From assembly GCA_022616415.1 (NCBI GenBank), contig JAKEEU010000035.1, positions 45,109 through 109,108 of the forward strand: DNA of 64,000 nucleotides, given 5' to 3'. The position numbers and the translations under genes were made by a program. This DNA comes from Candidatus Zhuqueibacterota bacterium. Lineage in GTDB: Bacteria; Zhuqueibacterota; Zhuqueibacteria; Zhuqueibacterales; Zhuqueibacteraceae. The notes under the pieces are model-generated. The model worked only from the letters and a program-made list of their open reading frames with translations. It was not told the origin of the DNA and made no database searches. The stretch's first letter is position 1, and every line of letters starts with the position of its first letter. This document shows, piece by piece, positions 42,961 to 51,266 of the stretch.

Positions 42961-44811
42961 TCAATGATGCCCGTCGCCGCTTACCGCAGCGGTTGCCAAT
43001 TTCTTTGTTTGCGGCAGCCAGTCTTCTTCCACTTCCGGCGAGCTGTATTCGTACGGGCCGCGATAAACCGCCGGCAGCGCCGCAAAGTTGCCGTGCGGAA
43101 TTGGATATACCGCCGTCCACTCCAGCGTGTTCGACTGCCACGGGTTGTCCGGTGCTTTTTGGCCGCGGCGCAGGCTGTAGAAGATATTGAAGAACAAGAG
43201 CAACTGCGCGAAGCCGAGCACGAAGGCGCTCCACGAGATAAATTGGTTCATGCCTTCAAAGTGTTTGAGAAATTCGTATTGCATGGGGTTGTAAATACGC
43301 CGCATGTGGCCGCCGACGCCGAGAATGTGCATCGGGAAGAAGGTACAATTAAATGCGACGAAGGTAATCCAAAAATGAATTTTGCCCAATTTGTCGTTGA
43401 GCATGCGCCCAAACATTTTCGGGAACCAGTAGGTGATGCCGGCGAAGATGCCGAAGATGCTGCCGCCAAACACGACGTAGTGAATATGCGCGACGATGTA
43501 GTAGGTGTCGTGGATGAACATATCGACCGGCGTCGAAGCCATGTAAATGCCCGATAAGCCGCCGATGACGAACATCGACACAAAGGCCAAGTCGTGCAGC
43601 ATCGGCACGGTGAAGCGGATGTTGCCGCCCCACAATGTGCCCAGCCAGTTGAACGTTTTGATCGCGGAGGGCACGGCAATGACCATCGTTGAAATCATAA
43701 AAGTGGTGCCGAGCGCCGGGTTCATGCCGCTTTGAAACATGTGATGTCCCCAGACAATCCAACCGAGAAAAGCGATTCCGACCATGGCCCACACCATCGC
43801 ATGATACCCAAAAATCGGCTTGCGCGAAAAAACCGGCAGAATTTCTGAGGCGATGCCCATGCCCGGGAGGATGAGAATATAAACTTCCGGATGGCCGAAG
43901 AACCAGAACAGGTGTTGCCAGAGCAACGGCTCGCCGCCGCCGGCCGGGTTGAAGAAATGGGTTCCAGCCATACGATCGAACAGCAGCATGGAAAGCGCGG
44001 CGGTCAAAACCGGCAGCGCCAGGAGCAACAGAATGGCGACGATAAAAAGCGACCAAATCACCAGCGGCATGCGGAACAGCGTCATGCCGGGCGCGCGCAT
44101 ATTGATGATGGTTGTGATGTAGTTGATCGAGCCCATCAGCGAGGAAATGCCGAGGACGATCAAGCTGATGCACCACAAATTCTGGCCCCAATCGACGCCG
44201 GTCCATTGCGGATCAGCGGAGAGCGGCGTGTAAGAAGTCCATCCGGCCGCGGCGTGTCCGCCCGGAACTAAAAATCCGGCCATCATCACGATGCCGGCGA
44301 TCATCGCCACCCAAAACGAGAGCATGTTCAGCACCGGGAAGGCCATGTCGCGCGTGCCGATCATCAGCGGGATGAGGAAGTTGCCGAAGCAGCCGACGAG
44401 AATCGGCATGACCACGAAGAAGATCATGATCGTGGCGTGCATGGTGAAGAGCGAATTGTAAAACGCCGGCGTGACCACGCCCTGTGGCATGTTTCTCGCC
44501 AGCCAGTTTTGCTGATCGGTGTCTTTCGAGAGCCATTCCATCCACGTTTTGTCCCAGGACGAGGTGGAATCCGGTTCGCCGGTTTCAACAAAATATTCGG
44601 AGGCGCCAATCAACGGCAGGGGCTTCTCCGGATAAGCAAGCTGCCAGCGAACCAACAAGGCCAACAAGCCGCCGAGCAGCAGCATGGCCATGCCCAAAAT
44701 CAAAAACTGTTTGCCGATCATTTTATGATCGGTGGAAAAAATGTAAGTGCGAATGAACCCATGATGCGCATGGATTTCGTGCGTTCCCTTGACAGCAGTC
44801 GCCTCGCTCAT
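42961..44811 (-). CDS. Cytochrome c oxidase subunit I
   Basis: The 616-residue protein has twelve or more membrane helices. It contains the CuB/heme a3 motifs: WFFGHPEVYILILPG (with the His-Pro-Glu-Val-Tyr cross-link pattern), WGHHMF with two CuB His, and THAMVW-like YHAMVWAMVG; and the double His near DTYYIVAHIHYVVFGG for the two hemes. It is the catalytic subunit that reduces O2 and pumps protons. A strong GAGGAG precedes the ATG. An A-type oxidase is likely from the His-Pro-Glu-Val pattern. Confidence 0.96.
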   Translation of the reverse strand: MSEATAVKGTHEIHAHHGFIRTYIFSTDHKMIGKQFLILGMAMLLLGGLLALLVRWQLAYPEKPLPLIGASEYFVETGEPDSTSSWDKTWMEWLSKDTDQQNWLARNMPQGVVTPAFYNSLFTMHATIMIFFVVMPILVGCFGNFLIPLMIGTRDMAFPVLNMLSFWVAMIAGIVMMAGFLVPGGHAAAGWTSYTPLSADPQWTGVDWGQNLWCISLIVLGISSLMGSINYITTIINMRAPGMTLFRMPLVIWSLFIVAILLLLALPVLTAALSMLLFDRMAGTHFFNPAGGGEPLLWQHLFWFFGHPEVYILILPGMGIASEILPVFSRKPIFGYHAMVWAMVGIAFLGWIVWGHHMFQSGMNPALGTTFMISTMVIAVPSAIKTFNWLGTLWGGNIRFTVPMLHDLAFVSMFVIGGLSGIYMASTPVDMFIHDTYYIVAHIHYVVFGGSIFGIFAGITYWFPKMFGRMLNDKLGKIHFWITFVAFNCTFFPMHILGVGGHMRRIYNPMQYEFLKHFEGMNQFISWSAFVLGFAQLLLFFNIFYSLRRGQKAPDNPWQSNTLEWTAVYPIPHGNFAALPAVYRGPYEYSSPEVEEDWLPQTKKLATAAVSGDGHH

Positions 44812-44832
44812 AGTTCTCCTCTATTTTCAATT

Positions 44833-45843
44833 TTAATTTTCAACCGGGGGTGTTTGCACATTCGCCGAATCAGCGCCGGCGCTTTCGGCGGGAGGCCAGA
44901 TCTCATTCTTCCATTTGTCATAATCTTCCGGCGTGTCGACGTACAAATAGCCGAGCATGCCGGAATGGCCAAAGCCACAAAGCTCGGCGCAGGGAATTTC
45001 GTAGACGTTGGAGTAAACATTCAAGGCGCCATTCTCTTTCTTGACTATATATTTTCGCCTGATGCTGTCGTCGGTTATCAGCCAATTGTTTCCCGCTTCC
45101 TGGATGGAAACGACTGCACCGCTCGTCAGAATCGGCGTTTTTACCTTTTGGAGCTCTTCCATATTTTTGAGATGTTGCTGCAAGCCTTTTGCGCTGAATT
45201 GCAGCAAAAACTCCTCGGAAATGCTTCCATTGTCCAAGTCGTCTTGAAACTCCGAGCCAAGGTCAAAACGCAATGTATAGTCTTTTTCGGCGTTGAACCA
45301 CGCTGTAATCGTATGCCCCGGCACGGCATCCTGCTTGAGACGAAGCTGCGGCACGAAGAAACTGTGAATGACGTCTTTTGATTTCAAAATGACCCGGACG
45401 ACGGTATTCACCGGCACGTGCATGATGTTGTCGATTTGATAATCGTCGAGCGTGCCCGCCGCGGAGTCCGCCGGCGTGTCAAACTCGCCGTCCGGCCCGG
45501 GGTAACGCATTTCCCAGTTGAATTGCTTGCCGGTGACTTGCACGACGACATTGCTTTGCGTCATCGGAACTTGCTGCTTGATGCGGCCCCACAGCGGCTT
45601 GCTGACGAGCGCCAGGATGAGCATGGCGACAAAAGTCGCCGTCGTCCAGACGATTTCGAGCGTCGTATTGCCGTGGGTGTAGGTGGCGCGCCGTCCTTCT
45701 TTGTAACGGTATTTAATCAGAAAGACGATCATTGCGCCCGCCACCAAAAAGAACACCACCGCCGTGATGTAATAGATCACGTAAAAAAAATAGTCGATCT
45801 CACCGCCGTAGGTTGAAACATTCGGGGGAAGCCAATCGAGCAT
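44833..45843 (-). CDS. Cytochrome c oxidase subunit II
   Basis: The 336-residue protein has two N-terminal membrane helices (about 17-42 and 66-88), a cupredoxin domain with the CuA site (CAELCGFGHSGML, plus an earlier His in DVIHSFFVPQL), and the QFNWEMRYPG aromatic segment for electron entry. An insertion between these motifs, of about 80 residues, is longer than usual. No cytochrome c domain follows. It is the first oxidase subunit gene of the locus. Confidence 0.95.
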   Translation of the reverse strand: MLDWLPPNVSTYGGEIDYFFYVIYYITAVVFFLVAGAMIVFLIKYRYKEGRRATYTHGNTTLEIVWTTATFVAMLILALVSKPLWGRIKQQVPMTQSNVVVQVTGKQFNWEMRYPGPDGEFDTPADSAAGTLDDYQIDNIMHVPVNTVVRVILKSKDVIHSFFVPQLRLKQDAVPGHTITAWFNAEKDYTLRFDLGSEFQDDLDNGSISEEFLLQFSAKGLQQHLKNMEELQKVKTPILTSGAVVSIQEAGNNWLITDDSIRRKYIVKKENGALNVYSNVYEIPCAELCGFGHSGMLGYLYVDTPEDYDKWKNEIWPPAESAGADSANVQTPPVEN

Positions 45844-45858
45844 AAAGGTTCTCCTTCC

Positions 45859-46758
45859 TCATCTCTGCTGAAAAGTGAAATCAATGGTTGTGGTTTCGGC
45901 CTCGGCTATTTTGATTTTTTGCAAAAGCGTGCCAAACAGCTCGTGCCAAGCTTCGATCTCATACTCCCGCGCCGGCAGCGCGCTCAACTTAAAGCTGCCG
46001 GTAGTATCGGTGACGCTGTAAAAAGGATGATCGAGCACACCAGCATACGCGATCATCCAAGGATGCACGTTGCAGCGAATTGGAATCATCACCTCGGCGC
46101 GATCGAAAACGCGCGTGCGCACTTTTTCTGCCGCCGACATGGCGAGATTGAACGGCTTATTGTTTTCCGCCGAAGCGTGCACGTTGTGCAACGTGTGATC
46201 GCTGTTGAGAATTTTCAGCGTTTGCCCGGCTTGAATGCCAAACACCCTCGGCTCGTATCGGCAGCGGTGTTGATCCAACATCACCGGCGTTGTTGAGGCG
46301 GCATATCGGCGCGAGCCCAAGCCGGCTTTGACATAAACAAAAACATTGGCTAACGCGCCATCGGTGTTGCATACCATCTCTTCGGAATACGCGGGCGCCT
46401 CGCTTTCTTGCTCGCAAGCCGGATCCTGTTTCATGCGAATCACTTTCGGCGCCGGCGCTTTGCCATTGAAGAACACACGGCCGATTACGGCGCTGTTTCC
46501 GAGCGCATTCCTTGGCGCCTCAGTCAAGTTCGACGCCGCAGAATGGTTTGGCGAAGGGCTGGTCGAGGCTGATTGGTCTTTGGGGCTGCAACCGAGCGCA
46601 AGACAAGAACAAAATGACAGGATATAAAAAATCCTCCGCTCCCTTTTGAAGCACTGAGCGAGGAGAAATCGGAGATTTTGCTGTCGCCGTGTTGTCACCA
46701 AATTCCGACCAAAGGTGCCGTTGTGTAACCTGACGCTGCCGTTATCAAAATGCCACAA
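45859..46758 (-). CDS. Cupredoxin-like lipoprotein
   Basis: The protein has a lipobox (LALGC) followed by a Ser-rich linker, then a beta-rich domain: GRVFFNGKAPAPKVIRM, FVYVKAGLG, LKILNSDHTLHNVHA and IPIRCNVHPWMIAYAGVLDHPF. The His, Cys, His and Met in the last two fit a blue-copper-like site, and a SFKLSALPAREYEIEAWHE strand pair ends it. It could be an electron donor to the oxidase encoded right after it. The start is uncertain: the first ATG (46758) gives 299 residues with an extra N-terminal stretch before the signal. Confidence 0.75.
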   Translation of the reverse strand: MWHFDNGSVRLHNGTFGRNLVTTRRQQNLRFLLAQCFKRERRIFYILSFCSCLALGCSPKDQSASTSPSPNHSAASNLTEAPRNALGNSAVIGRVFFNGKAPAPKVIRMKQDPACEQESEAPAYSEEMVCNTDGALANVFVYVKAGLGSRRYAASTTPVMLDQHRCRYEPRVFGIQAGQTLKILNSDHTLHNVHASAENNKPFNLAMSAAEKVRTRVFDRAEVMIPIRCNVHPWMIAYAGVLDHPFYSVTDTTGSFKLSALPAREYEIEAWHELFGTLLQKIKIAEAETTTIDFTFQQR

Positions 46759-46906
46759 TTAATAGGAAGAAATAAATTTAATGCTCCGGAGCGGCAATGT
46801 CAAGAGGAAAATCGGATAAAATTTTGTTTGCGATTGAAGCTTAAAAAAGCTAAATTTTATGCAACACGCAAGAAAAACATGATCAAATCAACTCGCAAAG
46901 ACAAAT

Positions 46907-47182
46907 ATGGAAACGGCATTAAATGCTGAGATCACGATCCGGCTTGAAGGTGAGATTTTGACGGCTATTGATGCCATCGCCCAAAATACCGGATTATCCT
47001 CCCGCGGCGCCGCGATTGAAAAAATCCTGCGGCGCTGGTATGAGGTGGCTTGGTTGCAGCAAGAATCGGATCGCGAAACCGAGGCCTACTACAAATCACT
47101 CACGCCGGAGGAGATCGCCGAAGACCGCACGTGGGTGCAGTTTGCCTCCGAACAAGCGCTGCAACGATGGGATGACCGATGA
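46907..47182 (+). CDS. Ribbon-helix-helix antitoxin
   Basis: The 91-residue protein has an N-terminal ribbon-helix-helix pattern (EITIRLEGEILTAIDAIAQ, GLSSRGAAIEKILRRWYE) for DNA binding, and a C-terminal acidic helix that would bind the toxin. Its stop overlaps the toxin start by four bases. It likely represses its own operon. Confidence 0.85.
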   Translation: METALNAEITIRLEGEILTAIDAIAQNTGLSSRGAAIEKILRRWYEVAWLQQESDRETEAYYKSLTPEEIAEDRTWVQFASEQALQRWDDR

Positions 47183-47526
47183 AATTTCCCAAACGCGGAG
47201 AGATTCACTGGGCGAAAATCCCAGGGCAACCTGGAGATACCAAAGAACGTCGGGTGTTGGTCGTTTCAGGTGACACTCGTAATCAATTTGCCGATGATAT
47301 TATCGTCGTTCCGCTTTCAACCACTATTCGGTCTGCCCCAACTCACATTTACTTGCCATCCGGCTCCGGCGGCATATCCGCAGCTTCAATGGCCAAATGT
47401 GAATTAGTCGCAACCCTCGACAAAATATTTTTGATTCGTGGTCCGCTCGGTGGACAAATTACTGCCGCACAACTGCGAGAAGTTGAAAAGGCGATTATGC
47501 GGGCTATTGGCATGGTAGTGCCTTAA
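47179..47526 (+). CDS. MazF/PemK-family toxin
   Basis: The 115-residue protein has the MazF fold: PKRGEIHWAKIPG, RRVLVVSGDTRNQFADDIIVVPLST, and KCELVATLDKIFLIRGPLG. It likely cuts mRNA at specific short sites. Start and antitoxin stop overlap (ATGA). This pair is distinct from that at 41430-41971. Confidence 0.88.
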   Translation: MKFPKRGEIHWAKIPGQPGDTKERRVLVVSGDTRNQFADDIIVVPLSTTIRSAPTHIYLPSGSGGISAASMAKCELVATLDKIFLIRGPLGGQITAAQLREVEKAIMRAIGMVVP

Positions 47527-47537
47527 AATAATTTACC

Positions 47538-49266
47538 TCACTTGCTCTCCACCGCCTCGACGCCTTCCCAATCCTCCGGCACGCCCTGCACCATGAATTG
47601 CGCCGAGCGTTCGAGATAAAGCCGCGCGGTTTTGTCAGCCGGATTAACCTTGAGCACTTTATTGAAGCAAACCGAGGCCTCGGTAAATTCTTTCTCGAAG
47701 TAACGATGCAAGCCTTCCTCAAAATCCGCTTTCGTCTTCAGCTTCAACTCGATAATCGACTCCGGATCGCCGTTGTAAACTTCATACAGCGAGATCGGCA
47801 CATCCTTGCCCTTTACTTGCACCTTGCCGAGAAAGCGCGTGTGATAGTCGCCGCGATTCGTGAGCTTGTTCAGCGTGATTTCACTCACCACGATGGAGGC
47901 GCCGTAAAACTTGCACAAGCCTTCGATACGGTTTGTGAGATTGACGGCGTCCGAGAAAATATCGCCCTGCATGCGCTCCTGCTCGCCGACGATGCCGAGC
48001 ATGAGATTTCCGGTGTGCAGACCGACCCCGATGTTGATCACCGGTTCGTTACGTTTTACGCGTTCCGCATTAAACTTCTGCAACTGCTTCAGTGTCGCAA
48101 TCGAATTGTTCACCCCATCTTCGGCTTGGCGCGGGAAAAGCGCCATGATCGCATCGCCAGTGTAGCGGTCAACGAAGCCGTGATACTCCCGCACCGTGGG
48201 GCTGGCGATGCTGAAGTATTCGTTGATAAAGGCGAAATTTTCCGCCGGCGTCATCTTTTCGGAAATCGTGGTGAAGCCGCGAATGTCGGAGACGAAAATC
48301 GTCACTTCCATTTGGGTGTGATCGCCGAGTTTCACGTCGACAGCGCTTTCTTTTTCGAGATAGCGCAGAAACTCGCGCGGCACGAAGCGGCCAAAGGCGG
48401 TGTTGATGAGGCGCTTGCCGCTGGCGATGATCATGCCCAGGTTAAGCCGCATCCTTTCGGTAAGCTTGATACTCGTATCCGCGACCGAAGATTCCGCCAA
48501 GCCGATGATGCCTTGCAGCGGTGTGCGCAGCTCGTGAGAAGTGTTGGCCAAAAAATCATCTTTGAGTTTATCAACCTGCCGCAAGCGCTCGTTGACTTGA
48601 CGCTCATGTTCCAATTGTTTGCGCTGAAAGGCCAACTCTTTGGCTTGCGCCAGGGTTTTGTAGCGAATGTATCCGAAAACCGCGCCGGCAAACATCAGCC
48701 CATAAAGCGTGTACGCCCACCAGGTTTTCCACCACGGCGGGGTGATGGTGATTTTGAGCGACGCGCCTTCTTCGTTCCAAACGCCATCGTTGTTAGAGCC
48801 TTTCACGCGCAAGGTATACTCGCCAGGATCGAGGCCGGTAAAGGTAATGTCGCGCTTGGCGCCGAGATGAATCCAGTTGTCGTTGAAGCCTTCGAGTTTG
48901 TAGGCATATTGATTCTTGCTCGTGTTGCAATAGCTCAGCACCGCAAACTCAAAAACGAGAACGTTGTCTTTGTACGAAAGGGTAAGCTCCTGTTTTGCCG
49001 AAATGCCTTTTTCGATAATGGGTTCCCCGTCGGGTCCATCGAGGTTATAACGCTTAAAGGCAGTAATGACCACCGCAGGATGGCGTCATGGAGCCTGCTG
49101 TGCGAGAGGCCCTGCTCGATCCCAATTCGCTCAAATTTGACCGGCCGGTTTTGGGCGAGGAGATGTGCAGGCGGTTTTAGCGTGGCCGAGCGAGCAGGCC
49201 GAGCAGCAGCAGTTTGCGCCATGAATTTGGGCACTGCCGGAAAGCTATAATAAGGGTGGGTTTCAT
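47538..49266 (-). pseudogene. Decayed two-component propeller sensor with adenylate cyclase domain
   Basis: The long frame (49073 to 47538, 511 residues) has a Y_Y_Y beta domain, a membrane helix (about 113-135), a HisKA-like segment (FLANTSHELRTPLQGIIGL) and a class III cyclase domain (VTIFVSDIRGFTTISEKM, GDAIMALFP). Upstream in other frames lie a signal peptide (ATG 49266 with a GGAGGG site) and the usual propeller-sensor start KFERIGIEQGLSHS. A frameshift between them (about 49180-49210) and a jump near 49085 to the post-propeller part show that the beta-propeller was deleted. The remaining open frame could still make a truncated cyclase. Confidence 0.75.
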
Positions 49267-49464
49267 GAGTGATTTCCCTCCGCGTCGCGAAGAAACGCGT
49301 TAACAGCACATTCCGCCGATTGTGAATCTACGCGGAATTAAGCCATCACGCAAAAATCATAAAAACAGATTTGGTCGCCAATGCCGCAGATGCCATAATT
49401 GAGCAAAATAATACCATGCGTGCCAAAAAGCAAGCACAAATATTGGCAAAAAGAGTTGCAATTC

Positions 49465-49815
49465 TTACCCAAAATACTTGATCGCCAAATAATTGATGGT
49501 GAGATGAATGGTGTTGTCGATCACAATATTGATGGCTTGGGCGATATGGTTGGGGGTCTCGGTGGAGAAGCCGCTGTCGGTCCAGCACCAATTGCGCAGC
49601 CGAATCAGGTACCGCGCCAAGCGATAGTGATCGATCACCAAGTGAGTGCTGAAAATAACCAATAACGTCACCGGCTGTTGCGTAATCAGGAGAAACGGCA
49701 AAACGTAAAACAACGCGTGAATGGCTGCCACCGATATCTTATTGTGCTTGTGGCGCACCATCCAATTTGTTTGCAAAACATAATCTCCCACCAAATGACA
49801 GATAAGTTGGTCCAT
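49465..49815 (-). CDS. DUF3307 membrane protein
   Basis: The 116-residue protein has three hydrophobic segments and the DUF3307 pattern HLVGDYVLQTNWMVRHKHNK, then THLVIDHYRLARYLIRLRN. The function is unknown; homologues occur in bacteria and phages. It starts six bases downstream of the metallophosphatase stop and may share its transcript. The 155-base gap before the sensor remnant (49310-49464) shows nothing I can name. Confidence 0.8.
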   Translation of the reverse strand: MDQLICHLVGDYVLQTNWMVRHKHNKISVAAIHALFYVLPFLLITQQPVTLLVIFSTHLVIDHYRLARYLIRLRNWCWTDSGFSTETPNHIAQAINIVIDNTIHLTINYLAIKYFG

Positions 49816-49821
49816 ACAATT

Positions 49822-51105
49822 TTATCTCTCAACCAGAGTGCCATCGGGTTTGACAAAAAGCGCGGTTCGCCCCGCCCCCATATCCAGCTCCTTTCCGGTT
49901 TTGCCGTCGAAAATTCGAATGCGGAGCTGCTCGTCTTGAATATCAATGCGGGCAAAACCGTATCGGCTCCTGCCGCGCTTTTTCGAGCTGTTGTCGGGCC
50001 AGGTGTGTTCGCCAAGCCGAGGCGCCGGCGCTCTGACGCGGCTCGCTTTCGATCCCGCGCCGGAGATGAGATAGACTTTCGGAGAGATTGGAAAATCCGG
50101 TGCACGATCCGGATAGTAGAGCAATTGCAAGCTATGATCGTGGCCGGCCATGAAGAGCTGGATGGTTGCACCGCTGCGTTGAATCGTGGCGAACAGCGAA
50201 TCGCGATAAGCACGATAGCGTTCGGCGCACAAATCTTCCGGATCGGCGAAATTGGTGAAATACCCCACAATGTCGGAGTCCGGGTCGCAATGATTCAAAT
50301 ATTGCATCGTGCGCGCCTCCGGATCCCACACGCTGTAGCCGCCATGCATGCCGAGGCTGTAAAGCGGGTGGTGCGCGGCCATGATGCGCCATTTGATCTG
50401 CGGCCGGTTTTTAGTGGAAACGAGCAAGCGCTCGAGCGCCGCAAAATAAGGCCGCCATGTCTCGAGTTTGGTGCGCAACAAAACCGCCGAATCGAAAAAA
50501 ATGATTTGCAGCGAGTCGCCGCTCGAGCGGCCGGCCGGAAACAGCGCGTGCTGCGGCAAGCCGTAGTGATACGTCCAGCTCGAGATCGTATCAGCCCGTT
50601 GATTTCCCTTGTTCGCAATTCCCACCGGCGCCGTCTCAATCGAGAAAAGGCCCCAAAGGAAGGATTTATTCACGGCGAGCCGCGCATAATAATCGTGATT
50701 GCCGGCCACCGCATGAACGTTTTGACGGCCCAACGCTCGCATGACCGGAAGAAACGGACCGAGCACGCTTTTGATCTTTTTTGGGGTTTCTTTTTTGGGA
50801 TCTTTGTTGGACTCGAAATTAAGCCCGGTTTTGTAAAAGTTGTCGCCGAGAAAAATGAGCAGATCGAAACGCTCGCGGCGAAAAAGCCTAGCTATCGACT
50901 CGGCGTTGTCTTCGAGAATGCCGTTGCGCTCGCCGGCGTCGCCGATCGCCACCAATGAATAGCCGGTCTGGGCGCCGGTTTGAGTTGTAGATGCAGGTGG
51001 ATTTTGGCCACAGGCTTGGCAGGAACAAAGCCAGTGACTAAGAATCACGATGTAAAAATGAAGGGGCTTTCGTAAATTTCGCAGCGCGAGAAAATCCATA
51101 CCCAT
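49822..51105 (-). CDS. Secreted metallophosphatase (calcineurin-like)
   Basis: The 427-residue protein has an N-terminal signal-like segment with Cys residues and the di-metal motifs of the calcineurin superfamily: VAIGDAGE (D-x-G variant), LIFLGDNFY (GDN), VAGNHDYYA (GNHD), MAAHHPLYS and FMAGHDHSLQ (GHxH). It resembles purple acid phosphatase-like enzymes. It is encoded directly after the kinase-like/barrel gene on the same strand. In some Bacteroidota-type proteins I recall the two parts as one chain. Confidence 0.88.
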   Translation of the reverse strand: MGMDFLALRNLRKPLHFYIVILSHWLCSCQACGQNPPASTTQTGAQTGYSLVAIGDAGERNGILEDNAESIARLFRRERFDLLIFLGDNFYKTGLNFESNKDPKKETPKKIKSVLGPFLPVMRALGRQNVHAVAGNHDYYARLAVNKSFLWGLFSIETAPVGIANKGNQRADTISSWTYHYGLPQHALFPAGRSSGDSLQIIFFDSAVLLRTKLETWRPYFAALERLLVSTKNRPQIKWRIMAAHHPLYSLGMHGGYSVWDPEARTMQYLNHCDPDSDIVGYFTNFADPEDLCAERYRAYRDSLFATIQRSGATIQLFMAGHDHSLQLLYYPDRAPDFPISPKVYLISGAGSKASRVRAPAPRLGEHTWPDNSSKKRGRSRYGFARIDIQDEQLRIRIFDGKTGKELDMGAGRTALFVKPDGTLVER

Positions 51106-51139
51106 CCTTAAATATTGAAAAGGTTGTTAAAAACAACTT

Positions 51140-51203
51140 CCCCAACGGATAGATTAAGGCCAACTGATATTTTCATCCGCTGGTCTTAATCTATCCGTTG
51201 GGG
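51140..51203. repeat. Dispersed palindrome, family A, copy 3
   Basis: Outer words CCCCAACGGAT and ATCCGTTGGGG surround AGATTAAG and its complement; the inner words are CCAACTGAT and ATCCGCTGG. It closely matches 33949-34010. It sits between the barrel gene stop and the metallophosphatase start, on the same strand. Confidence 0.8.
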
Positions 51204-51266
51204 CAGACTAAAATTTTTTGCCTGTTTGACAGTCCAAGATAACATCCAAAAGTTATGAAATAAAAA

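Noticed and set aside
47598..49250. 550-codon open frame on the plus strand opposite the cyclase gene
   Set aside because: The minus strand carries clear cyclase and HisKA motifs; the plus frame has no recognisable domain and a composition typical of a shadow frame.
49678..50958. 426-codon plus-strand frame opposite the metallophosphatase
   Set aside because: All five metallophosphatase motifs are on the minus strand; the plus frame lacks any.
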